From Rhodospirillaceae bacterium (GTDB lineage: Bacteria; Pseudomonadota; Alphaproteobacteria; MPNO01; UBA2964), in assembly GCA_002709075.1 (NCBI GenBank), contig PAPV01000013.1, positions 1 through 64,000 on the forward strand: a DNA stretch of 64,000 nucleotides. The letters run 5' to 3'. Of this stretch, positions 44,369-52,341 are shown piece after piece. The translations under genes and the position numbers were made by a program. Each line of letters opens with the position of its first letter. Position 1 is the first letter of the stretch. A model generated the notes under the pieces. It saw only the letters and a program-made list of their open reading frames with translations. It had not been told where the DNA came from and did no database searches.

Positions 44369-44683
44369 TTAATCTTCTGGCACTTCGATGATAACATCAT
44401 TGGGGTCATCCAATACTTTGTATATTTTCTGAGGTATCATGCAGGGTGGACGCATGACTTCACCCGTTCGGATGTCAAATGAACCAGCATGAAAATCGCA
44501 TTCGATTTCATAGCCTTCAAGAAAACCCTCGGATAGAGAACCAGGCCCATGACTGCATACGTCATCCATTACATAAAACACACTCTCTACATGAAATACT
44601 GCCAACGTAAGATCATTAATTTCAACCTTCAGTCCCTCATCTTCGGGTACATCTTCCTTTTTGCATAAAGTCAGAGACGCCAT
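44369..44683 (-). CDS. Rieske-type [2Fe-2S] ferredoxin
   Basis: This small (104 residues) soluble Rieske protein has ligands Cys43 and His45 (VCSHGPGSL) and Cys62 and His65 (ECDFHAGSF), matching the NirD/HcaC-like ferredoxin fold. It could donate electrons to the Rieske oxygenase at 48424-49710, though that is 3.7 kb away on the other strand. It lies 28 bases upstream of the CMD-like gene and 50 downstream of cobW. Confidence 0.9.
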   Translation of the reverse strand: MASLTLCKKEDVPEDEGLKVEINDLTLAVFHVESVFYVMDDVCSHGPGSLSEGFLEGYEIECDFHAGSFDIRTGEVMRPPCMIPQKIYKVLDDPNDVIIEVPED

Positions 44684-44733
44684 TGTTCCTTCTGTTTAAC
44701 CTTTAATTGTTACTTCAGTTGAGCTTGATATCT

Positions 44734-45783
44734 CTAAAATGTTGTTTCGTCACCCTGTTTGAAACATGTTTGAATTTGGAGACAAGACTCAAAACCGGTT
44801 TTGAGTTTTTCTCGATCCAAATTGCGACCTATAAAAACAATACGGGAAATTGGTGGATCGGTATTCCAAAGCTGACCAAAGTCTCCCTCGACCAACATAT
44901 TTACCGCTTGGATTACAAGCTTTCGCTTTTCTCCGCTGACCCATATAACACCTTTTGTTCTAAGTATATCATACCCCCATCTAAACAATAGATCTTGAAG
45001 CCATTTTTCAACTTTTTCCGCGTTCATCGGTCCTGCAGTGATAGAAAGAGAATAACTAGATATGCCCGATTTATTTATGTGACTGTGTTCATCGTTTTTT
45101 CCAACCAAATTATCTAAACCTATACTCTTATCATTATTTATTTCAGTCTGAATGCTCGCTAAGTCAAATCCTTTTTGATTTAAAACTTCTAAAGAAGAAA
45201 CCATTCCATAATTGGTTTTGGTAATGCGGGCGAAAGGATTTATATTTCGAACCTTTTCCTCAATCGTTTCAACCTGTTTTGTGGCATCTTGAGTTTTATT
45301 GAGAACTATGTGATCGGAGAAAGCAATTTGATCAGAGGCATCGTTTGTTAAGGATAATTGATCTGTGATATTAATTGCATCTACAACACATATTACTGAG
45401 TCCAATCTGCACTGTGAACCGATTACTTGATCAATTATAAGAGTCTGAATGACTGGGCTTGGGTTGGCGAGACCAGTGGTTTCAATAATGATACCTTCTA
45501 GAAACGGTTTTTTTATCAGCAAAGCTCTGAGCGCACGAATTAAATCTCCTCGCACTACACAGCAGATACAGCCGGATGATAATTCGATTAATTCTTCTGA
45601 CTCAGTTTCGATAAGTTCGCTGTCAATTCCTATATCACCGAATTCATTTACTATGATAGCAAACTTTGCTGTATTTATATCTGCAATAAGATTATTTAAA
45701 AGTGTGGTCTTTCCTGCTCCTAGAAAGCCAGTTATTACCGTAACCGGAATCCTCTTATCATTTTTTTGTACTGTATTTGTCAA
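44734..45783 (-). CDS. CobW/ZNG family metallochaperone GTPase
   Basis: COG0523 GTPases deliver metals such as zinc, cobalt or iron to client enzymes. The 349-residue protein has Walker A GFLGAGKTTLLNN (19-31), the metal-binding CxCC motif at Cys72-Cys75 (SGCICC), VLNKTQD for guanine, and a CobW C-terminal domain. A short His-containing patch (NDEHSHINK) lies before that domain. It starts 14 bases after the zinc-type alcohol dehydrogenase, which suggests a client, but the metal is inferred only. Confidence 0.9.
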   Translation of the reverse strand: MTNTVQKNDKRIPVTVITGFLGAGKTTLLNNLIADINTAKFAIIVNEFGDIGIDSELIETESEELIELSSGCICCVVRGDLIRALRALLIKKPFLEGIIIETTGLANPSPVIQTLIIDQVIGSQCRLDSVICVVDAINITDQLSLTNDASDQIAFSDHIVLNKTQDATKQVETIEEKVRNINPFARITKTNYGMVSSLEVLNQKGFDLASIQTEINNDKSIGLDNLVGKNDEHSHINKSGISSYSLSITAGPMNAEKVEKWLQDLLFRWGYDILRTKGVIWVSGEKRKLVIQAVNMLVEGDFGQLWNTDPPISRIVFIGRNLDREKLKTGFESCLQIQTCFKQGDETTF

Positions 45784-45797
45784 GATTTAAACCATTG

Positions 45798-46904
45798 TTA
45801 TTCCCATGGCAGCAAGGAAACATGAATACAGTCTCCGCTACCACCTACAGCATTGATTGCATTATGAACATCTTTTAGCCCAAACCGGTGCGTTGTCATT
45901 AGTTCGAATGGGTACCGATCCGAGTTTAATTGTTTCAGACCTAACTCACAGCTTTCATAATTATGGCCGCGTGCTGCTTTGATTGTTATGTATTTATTGG
46001 CAATCTTTCCCATCGGAAAATTTGGAAACTCTGGTACATCCTCACCTTGAAATTGAAGTGTACCACCTTTCCTTTTCAATGCTTCGACACCCAATAAAGT
46101 TGGTATTGTACCAGCGCCAGCAGTGCAGTCCAAAGACACGTCTACTCCCTCACCATTGGTGATTTCCATAATTCTTTCTAATGGGTCCTCTTCATCTACA
46201 ATTATGGTGTAGTCAGCTCCTAATTTTTTAGCTACCTCCAAGCGTTTTTTGTCTTTGGACGTGCCAGTCACAATTATTAATGATGCCCCTGCTTGATGGG
46301 ACGCAACCGTATTACATAGACCTTGTTGACCTGGACCTTGAATTAGTACTTTGCTGTCATAACCCACCCTACAGTCAAAAAGTGCCCACTGGATGCCATT
46401 TGCCATTGGTGTAACAACACCCGCAATTTCAGGGTTCAAACCATTTGGAAGTTTGTGAATAACCGAATTCCAAGGCAGGTACATATATTCTGCAAATCCA
46501 CCAAACAAATGCGGTGCCCGCTCCGCAAGGGTGTAACCGAAACGAAGTCCCTCTGGAAACTTTCGCCAGTCTGTAAACATGCAAAGCCTGTAATCTCCTC
46601 TGTGGCAATGTTCACAGTTCATGCAGCCAACATAATGTTCCACAAAAACTAAATCGCCTTCTTTAAGTCCACGTCGGTCTTGGAAGACTTTTCCCGCTTT
46701 TGCTATGTAACCAATATTCTCATGACCCATAACCACCGGTCCTGGGAAAGGTGGTTTGGAATAGAATTTGACATCCGTTCCACAGATGCCGGCCACCTCT
46801 ACCTTTAGGAGAGCCGCTTCATCGGGTATGTCTGGCATGTCATACTCTCGAAACTCCGTTGTTTGCGGCGCTGTTCGTACAGCAGCGTTTACTTTCATAG
46901 TCAA
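45798..46904 (-). CDS. zinc-dependent medium-chain alcohol dehydrogenase
   Basis: This is an MDR-family dehydrogenase of 368 residues. Catalytic zinc ligands are Cys41, His61 and Glu62 (GICGTD, MGHENIG). The structural-zinc cysteines are 94, 97, 100 and 108 (GCMNCEHCHRGDYRLC). The NAD-binding core includes VLIQGPGQQGLCNTVAS. The start is either TTG 46904, with GGAGG spaced 7 bases upstream, or ATG 46898. Substrate unknown. It is divergent from the small Cys-Cys protein gene and leads the adh-cobW-Rieske-CMD run. Confidence 0.92.
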   Translation of the reverse strand: MTMKVNAAVRTAPQTTEFREYDMPDIPDEAALLKVEVAGICGTDVKFYSKPPFPGPVVMGHENIGYIAKAGKVFQDRRGLKEGDLVFVEHYVGCMNCEHCHRGDYRLCMFTDWRKFPEGLRFGYTLAERAPHLFGGFAEYMYLPWNSVIHKLPNGLNPEIAGVVTPMANGIQWALFDCRVGYDSKVLIQGPGQQGLCNTVASHQAGASLIIVTGTSKDKKRLEVAKKLGADYTIIVDEEDPLERIMEITNGEGVDVSLDCTAGAGTIPTLLGVEALKRKGGTLQFQGEDVPEFPNFPMGKIANKYITIKAARGHNYESCELGLKQLNSDRYPFELMTTHRFGLKDVHNAINAVGGSGDCIHVSLLPWE

Positions 46905-46988
46905 AATCTTTCCTCCCTCTTTAATGTTGACGTTGATTTACCAAACGCGCAGATTTCCGGCAAGGTCAGCAAAGAAGGAAGTTAATAT

Positions 46989-47279
46989 ATGTTTAGAAGG
47001 CTTGGGCCGGCGGCGGATAGGCTCCCGGATATTGCACGGATCGAGAAAATAATCCGTAGGCGGTTTGAGGTGAACGAAAACGAGATTATTCTTGTATCCC
47101 AGGATGTTAATAATAAGCCGGGCTTTCCCATAGAAGAAACAAACATCGTTTTCTTCAAGGAAAATAAACGGTTTAAATTAAAAATCTTCTTACCGGTTGC
47201 AAGCGTTTCAGAGAAAGACATACCACTTAAATGGTTATTGAACTCTCTGCAGGATACCGGAGAAGACGATTGCTGCTGA
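46989..47279 (+). CDS. small conserved-looking protein with C-terminal Cys-Cys
   Basis: This 96-residue protein is not one I can assign. It begins MFRRLGPAADRLPDIARIEK, has alternating strands and helices (IILVSQDVNNKPGFPIEETNIV, FKLKIFLPVASVSEKDIP, LKWLLNSL) and ends GEDDCC. An AAGGAAG site 7 bases upstream supports translation. The Cys-Cys end next to acidic residues could bind metal. It is divergent from the zinc dehydrogenase and close to the cobW gene. The sequence looks like a compact domain, not an antisense shadow. Confidence 0.7.
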   Translation: MFRRLGPAADRLPDIARIEKIIRRRFEVNENEIILVSQDVNNKPGFPIEETNIVFFKENKRFKLKIFLPVASVSEKDIPLKWLLNSLQDTGEDDCC

Positions 47280-47312
47280 AATTTTGTTAATAAGTTGGAA
47301 AACATTTTAAAA

Positions 47313-48170
47313 CTAAACGGACTTGTGTTTTTGTATAAAATCGATGATTTTCTTAGGAGCATTTGCTTCACTCTGTTGTTTAACTGGTATGTCCCAAAAA
47401 GTTGACCCTCGTAAACATTCGTGTAAGTACCAAGCAGCCGAAGTCGCGTGAAATTTGTCATTACCCGGTACTATCAGACTCGGTATATTAAGATTAAGCA
47501 TTTCTTCTGGCTCTGCCCCTGGTGCTGTATCGCGGTCAAATAATCCTCGGTACATAGCGGTCACTAACAATCGGTATGTTTCATTATCTTGTGAAGCATA
47601 AGCTCGGGCAAAAACATCGCTTTTTCGAATTGTTTGAACCCAAGGTCCACCTCTTGGATCGGATGAGAAATTCTTTTCATGCGATTTGGCTAGTTCTGTC
47701 ACCGCTCTCAGGCCATGTTCTTCCACAAAAGCTAAATGTCTAGCGAAACGCTGATGGCTGGAAATACGATAGTTTGCTCCTCCCACGGGCCAGTAATGAA
47801 CCATAGAAAGTGAACGTTCCGGGTGTGTTGCTCCAAAAGCTATTACTGGGCTGCATCCCATGCAACCTCCGATGAGATGAACTTTTTCAATTTTTAAAGC
47901 ATCGATTATTGCAATACCTTGGCGAACAAAGTGGTCCCAAGTGATAAGCTCAATTCTGCCGCCGCTTCTTCCATTTTCTCTTCGGTCAAATAAAATGCAT
48001 TTAAAATGTTTTGGCAGATGGTCAAGGAGCTTTATTTTTTTATAAACACCAAGATCTGTCCATTTTTCAATTCTTGCATCAAATCCGCCCGGAGAATACA
48101 TAAGTACTGGGGGACCATCTCCCCTTACCTCATAGTAGGTATCGATACCGTCTGCAGAAATAATAGGCAT
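47313..48170 (-). CDS. alpha/beta hydrolase with cysteine nucleophile
   Basis: This 285-residue alpha/beta-hydrolase fold protein has the oxyanion segment PPVLMYSPGGF and the strand FKCILFDRRENGRS. The nucleophile elbow reads HLIGGCMGCSP, so the nucleophile is Cys103 rather than Ser. A C-terminal acid is likely in IVPGNDKFH. Cys nucleophiles occur in dienelactone hydrolases, but overall the sequence resembles the esterase/haloperoxidase-like branch. Substrate unknown. It stands between the Cys-Cys protein (convergent) and the Rieske oxygenase (divergent). Confidence 0.85.
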   Translation of the reverse strand: MPIISADGIDTYYEVRGDGPPVLMYSPGGFDARIEKWTDLGVYKKIKLLDHLPKHFKCILFDRRENGRSGGRIELITWDHFVRQGIAIIDALKIEKVHLIGGCMGCSPVIAFGATHPERSLSMVHYWPVGGANYRISSHQRFARHLAFVEEHGLRAVTELAKSHEKNFSSDPRGGPWVQTIRKSDVFARAYASQDNETYRLLVTAMYRGLFDRDTAPGAEPEEMLNLNIPSLIVPGNDKFHATSAAWYLHECLRGSTFWDIPVKQQSEANAPKKIIDFIQKHKSV

Positions 48171-48423
48171 TGGGGCCTCTACGTTTTCTATAATGTTAAC
48201 CTTTTGTATAATCGCTCCCGTAGTTTATAACTGTCAATGTCTTCCTGAACGTAAGTTGTAATAGCACAAATGTTGCAATCGTTTCATTGACTGAAGGGCA
48301 TGAATTTCCTACTTTTATTGTGTATAGTTAAAATTCTTTTAGATATTGGTCTATGCCGAGTCTGTATATGCTTACATTTTAGATAATTGATAGTGCAAGA
48401 GAAAATGGATCAAAGGTAAAATT

Positions 48424-49710
48424 ATGCTACGCAAGGAAGTAAACGATCTTCTCACTCAGACTGGCAAAGGTACCCCGATGGGGGAACTTTTTCGGCAGTA
48501 TTGGATGCCAGCACTTTTGGCCTGGGAACTACCTGAAAACGATTGTCCACCGGTGCGAGTGAAATTACTTGGTGAAGAAATGGTTGCCTTCCGGGACACC
48601 AATGGTAATTATGGTTTGGTCGAAGAATACTGTGCACATCGCCGGGTCTCCCTTTGGTTTGGCAGAAATGAAAGGGGGGGGCTGCGGTGCCCTTATCATG
48701 GTTGGAAGTATGATTATACCGGTCAGTGTGTTGAGGTGCCATCCGAGCCAGCTGAAAGCGGATATGCTGAGACGATTAAGCTTACTTCCTATCCACTCAT
48801 AAAAATCGGTGATGTTTTATGGACATTTATGGGTGATGCCGAAAATAAACCTCCCGAACCTGAGTGGGAATTTTGCCGAGTTGCGCCCGAGCAAAATTTT
48901 ACATCTAAAAGGCTCCAATATTCTAACTGGTTGCAGGGAATGGAAGGGGGTATTGACTCCAGTCATGTATCATTTTTGCATGGCAAAGGTCTAACGACGG
49001 ATCCATTGTTTGCTGGTTCAAAAGGTAATGATTACAATCTAAACGACTTTAAACCTGTTTTTGAGGTCGAACGCTCTGGCGGAGGTCTCTATATTGGTGC
49101 AAGGCGCAATGCAGAAGATGGAAAATATTACTGGAGAATTACTCAATTCGTTATCCCCTCATTCACAATGATCCCGCCTCGCGGCGACCATCCTCAGCAT
49201 GGCCATTTTTGGATTCCAATCGATGATGAAAATCATTGGGCTTGGAGTTATGATTACCATCCTACTCGCCCACTATCTGATAAAGAGCGCAAAGCATGTG
49301 AAGATGGTCATGGAATTCATAATGAGTATGTGCCGGGGACTTTTATACCGCTGCAAAATCGTGATAATGATTATTTAATGGATCGCGAAGCGCAAAAAAG
49401 TGGTGATTTGTATTCTGGTGTCAAGGGTATCGCGATGCAGGATGCTAGTTTACAAGAGTCCATGGGACCAGTGTGTGATCGAACCCGTGAAAATCTTGTA
49501 TCTACAGATAATGGCATAATTATGGCGAGAAATTTATTAAGAAAAGCTGCGATAGCGCTGCGTGATAAGGGAAAGGAACCAATCGGACGCGATCCAGAAC
49601 ATCAGAAGGTGCGTTCTGTGGCAGTAGTATTATCTCCTGAAGAAAAATTTGTAGAAACTTGTGCTGATGCGCTTAGATCTTCCCCCGGTAAAGTTAGGAC
49701 TTCTGTTTAG
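48424..49710 (+). CDS. Rieske non-heme iron oxygenase, catalytic subunit
   Basis: This belongs to the phthalate 4,5-dioxygenase / vanillate demethylase-like class of Rieske oxygenases, which hydroxylate or demethylate aromatic substrates. In 428 residues the Rieske cluster ligands are Cys70, His72, Cys89 and His92 (CAHRRVSLWFG, CPYHGWKYD). The mononuclear iron ligands are His181 and His186, with bridging Asp178 (DSSHVSFLHG). The substrate is not deducible. No dedicated reductase lies alongside; the Rieske ferredoxin at 44369-44683 might help. Confidence 0.92.
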   Translation: MLRKEVNDLLTQTGKGTPMGELFRQYWMPALLAWELPENDCPPVRVKLLGEEMVAFRDTNGNYGLVEEYCAHRRVSLWFGRNERGGLRCPYHGWKYDYTGQCVEVPSEPAESGYAETIKLTSYPLIKIGDVLWTFMGDAENKPPEPEWEFCRVAPEQNFTSKRLQYSNWLQGMEGGIDSSHVSFLHGKGLTTDPLFAGSKGNDYNLNDFKPVFEVERSGGGLYIGARRNAEDGKYYWRITQFVIPSFTMIPPRGDHPQHGHFWIPIDDENHWAWSYDYHPTRPLSDKERKACEDGHGIHNEYVPGTFIPLQNRDNDYLMDREAQKSGDLYSGVKGIAMQDASLQESMGPVCDRTRENLVSTDNGIIMARNLLRKAAIALRDKGKEPIGRDPEHQKVRSVAVVLSPEEKFVETCADALRSSPGKVRTSV

Positions 49711-50010
49711 TACCAGACAATATCCTCTACGTTGAACAAATATTAAACAATAAAAAATTTCGTGTTTGGCGTCAGATACGTATTTGGGGAACAAAAATAA
49801 TTCTATTCAAAAGACTTTATGCAAAGAATAACGAAAATATGGCACGCGACTCCCTGGTATGTATTTTACTACCCTACGCCCTCCACTTTTTTTGATTTAA
49901 GAGAAGTGTAACTTCGTTATTTGTATTTACGAAGACAAATACCGCCGAAAGCAGCTCCGGTTATTGCAATGTCTAATTTCCGCCTAATTGTATTAAAATT
50001 CTTATGCACA
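49711..50010. other. 300-base gap after the Rieske oxygenase
   Basis: AT-rich and without a recognisable gene, RNA or terminator. The longest small frame (ATG 49819 to TAA 49911, 30 codons) has no supporting features. Confidence 0.5.
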
Positions 50011-50634
50011 TCACTGCAAGGGTGAAAAATTCGATGGGATAACTATTTTATTTGTCTGCACTTGCAATGTTTCACGTCTACCATGGGGTGGCCAGATGCC
50101 CGCTGCAGCGGCTTCAGCGCGTACTTCAGCGCGATGATTAAGGCTTTTGTAGCTCCATATGTGAACAAATTTATTTAATTCTCCTGAGTCGGTGTGCATT
50201 GCCATTACAAGCGGAGACAATTTTTCACGTTCCGGAAGTGCTTTTGCCCAATTTTTATACACTTCATTAATCATACCCGGAATAATCTGGTATTCCCTCC
50301 ATTCAAATATGGGACCGAGCTTTCCTTTAGGAAATTCAGGAGTGAAGGGTGCTGGGTAAAAAATTTCAGATTTCATATTCTCCTGTAAATGCATCACTTT
50401 CGGAGGCCAACCATATTTTTTGTCGCTTATAGATCTATGACGTTTTTTCTGACGCTCATTTGCGTCTTTGTAAGGCCATATATGTATTACTTCATTTAGC
50501 ATTCCGATTTCTGTATGAAAAAATGCTGAAAGCTTAGATAAATTTCGGCGTTTTTCATATGCTTTTCCAAACACTTTGATAAATTCTGGTACACCGCGTG
50601 GTTGCAGACGGTAGGTTCTAACTTCATATATCAT
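50011..50634 (-). CDS. NIPSNAP family protein
   Basis: The 207-residue protein consists of two ferredoxin-like (dimeric alpha-beta barrel) repeats. Each half shows the NIPSNAP pattern: MIYEVRTYRLQPRG with HIWPYKDANERQKKR, and FEWREYQIIPGMINE with HIWSYKSLNHRAEVR. Family function is not settled; members are often found near catabolic enzymes. It is divergent from the selenium transport genes with about 170 bases between. Confidence 0.88.
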   Translation of the reverse strand: MIYEVRTYRLQPRGVPEFIKVFGKAYEKRRNLSKLSAFFHTEIGMLNEVIHIWPYKDANERQKKRHRSISDKKYGWPPKVMHLQENMKSEIFYPAPFTPEFPKGKLGPIFEWREYQIIPGMINEVYKNWAKALPEREKLSPLVMAMHTDSGELNKFVHIWSYKSLNHRAEVRAEAAAAGIWPPHGRRETLQVQTNKIVIPSNFSPLQ

Positions 50635-50755
50635 TTAAGGCTTCCTTCCCTAATCGATTTTATACTGTGTCATAGAAACTTGATAAGTAGTAGAGCTTGT
50701 TGCAATTATGATTGATTTTTCTATATGTTATTAAATATCATTTTTACAGCAATAG

Positions 50756-50775
50756 TATTGTTGTGACAGACAATA
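50756..50775. promoter_or_regulatory. inverted repeat upstream of the selenium-transport operon
   Basis: TATTGT-N8-ACAATA (50756-50761 and 50770-50775) ends 31 bases before the start codon of the binding-protein gene. Its dyad, spacing and position would suit a repressor or activator site controlling this operon. Short AT-rich dyads arise by chance in such DNA, so confidence is low. Confidence 0.35.
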
Positions 50776-50806
50776 TAGGGTGAATATTTTATTAGGAGAA
50801 CGTACA

Positions 50807-51676
50807 ATGAATATTCTTAGGGCAACAGCTTTTATATTGGCCTGGTGTTTAATTATTCCAGCTGGCTCGGTAAAAGCTGAACGAAAGTTTGTTTTCACGG
50901 CGATTCCAGATCAGGATGAGAGTAAGTTGCGTCAACGATTTGGAAAAGTTGCTCTTTACCTATCCAAAGCATTAAACTTAAATGTAGAGTATGTTCCAGT
51001 TAAGTCTTACGCGGCGGCAGTTACTGCGTTTCGAAATAACCAGGTACAATTAGCATGGTTTGGAGGCTTGTCAGGAGTTCGCGCACGAAACTTAGTTAAA
51101 GACTCTAGAGCAATTGCTCAGGGGAAGAAAGACCCATTTTTTGAAACTTATTTTATTGCGCACAAAAGTTCCGGACTAGAATATTCTAAAAAGTTCCCCA
51201 AAAGTATGGCTGGCATGACCTTTACATTCGGTTCAAAGGGGTCCACTTCTGGTCGGTTAATGCCAGAATTCTACATAAGAAAGGCATTTAAAAAATCGCC
51301 GCAGGAAGTATTTAAGAGAGTGGGCTTTAGCGGCAATCACTCGAGAACTGTGGCCCTCGTTCAGTCTGGTGCATTTCAAGTCGGTGCAACAAATTTCAAG
51401 GTTTGGAAGCGTGGTGTAAAGGATGGCACGATCGAACTAAACAAAATTAGTGTTATCTGGAAAACCCCGGGCTACCCTGACTACAATTGGACAATCAGAG
51501 GTGACGTTGATCGCAGTTTTGGTTCGGGTTTTTCCAAGAAAGTTCAACAGGCTTTATTACAAATGGATGATCCGGAATTACTCAAATCGTTTCCGCGAAA
51601 AGGGTTTATTGCAGCAAAAAATTCTGATTACAAACCCATATTGGATACAGCCCGTATGCTTAATTTGATTGACTAG
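50807..51676 (+). CDS. PhnD-like substrate-binding protein, probable selenium-oxyanion uptake
   Basis: This is a periplasmic binding protein of the phosphate/phosphonate (PhnD) type, 289 residues. A signal peptide (about 1-25, ending GSVKA) is followed by FVFTAIPDQDESKLRQRFGK, YVPVKSYAAAVTAF, QLAWFGGLSGVRA and FTFGSKGSTSGRLMP, the PhnD fold. AGGAGAAC precedes the ATG at 50807; an upstream in-frame ATG at 50780 is less likely. A PhnD subfamily encoded beside SelD-fusion genes is annotated as a putative selenate carrier, and this gene lies exactly in that context. Selenate or selenite rather than phosphonate is therefore the likely ligand, by inference. Confidence 0.85.
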   Translation: MNILRATAFILAWCLIIPAGSVKAERKFVFTAIPDQDESKLRQRFGKVALYLSKALNLNVEYVPVKSYAAAVTAFRNNQVQLAWFGGLSGVRARNLVKDSRAIAQGKKDPFFETYFIAHKSSGLEYSKKFPKSMAGMTFTFGSKGSTSGRLMPEFYIRKAFKKSPQEVFKRVGFSGNHSRTVALVQSGAFQVGATNFKVWKRGVKDGTIELNKISVIWKTPGYPDYNWTIRGDVDRSFGSGFSKKVQQALLQMDDPELLKSFPRKGFIAAKNSDYKPILDTARMLNLID

Positions 51677-52341
51677 TGGCATTATTAGAAGTTAGGGGCG
51701 AGTCGGCAGGATATGCCGAAAATGTGGTTCTCTCAGATCTAAATTTTTCGATAGATCCGGGAGAACGTGTTGCTCTGGTTGGTGAGAGTGGGGCAGGCAA
51801 ATCAACCTTGTTGCGAATGATTTATGATCGTTGCAGTGATTTTGCAGCTTTGGTGCCACAAAACCTCGGTTTAGTTCAAGCTCTTACAGTTTTTCATAAT
51901 GTTTATATGGGAAGGCTTCACGATCGGTCATTAATCCGTAATTTTAGAAATCTTTTATGGCCTCGAGGGGAGGATGCTTCAGAAGTAGAAGATGTACTAA
52001 AAATGTTGCGTCTCGAAGAGAAACTTTTTAGCAATGTAGGAGAATTATCAGGAGGTCAACAGCAACGGACGGCAGTTGGCCGTGCTCTTTATAATCCTGG
52101 TAAGTTGTTTATAGCAGATGAACCTGTTTCATCAGTTGATGAACATCAGGCCAAACAAATTCTCGAAACTATAAGTCGCGAGAAAGAAACAGTAGTTGTA
52201 GCAATGCATGATCGAGCTCTTGCTATTGACTACTGTGATAGATTAATAGGTATTAAAGGGGGTAGGGTAACAATTGACGAACCTTCGGCTGGTATGAAAC
52301 CAGGGGAATTAGACGAGTTATACCGGGTTTCGGACGAGTGA
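51676..52341 (+). CDS. ABC transporter ATPase (PhnC-like)
   Basis: This is the ATP-hydrolysing subunit of the same importer. The 221-residue protein has Walker A GESGAGKST (36-44), the Q-loop LVPQNLGLVQALTV, the signature LSGGQQQRTAVGRAL (about 124-138), Walker B KLFIADEP, and the switch His in VVAMHDRAL. It starts with GTG overlapping the last base of the binding-protein stop (TAGTG). Short for the PhnC family, it lacks extra C-terminal regulatory sequence. Confidence 0.9.
   Translation: MALLEVRGESAGYAENVVLSDLNFSIDPGERVALVGESGAGKSTLLRMIYDRCSDFAALVPQNLGLVQALTVFHNVYMGRLHDRSLIRNFRNLLWPRGEDASEVEDVLKMLRLEEKLFSNVGELSGGQQQRTAVGRALYNPGKLFIADEPVSSVDEHQAKQILETISREKETVVVAMHDRALAIDYCDRLIGIKGGRVTIDEPSAGMKPGELDELYRVSDE

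Noticed and set aside
49819-49911. 30-codon open frame after the Rieske oxygenase
   Set aside because: No ribosome site, no recognisable domain, and too short to support.
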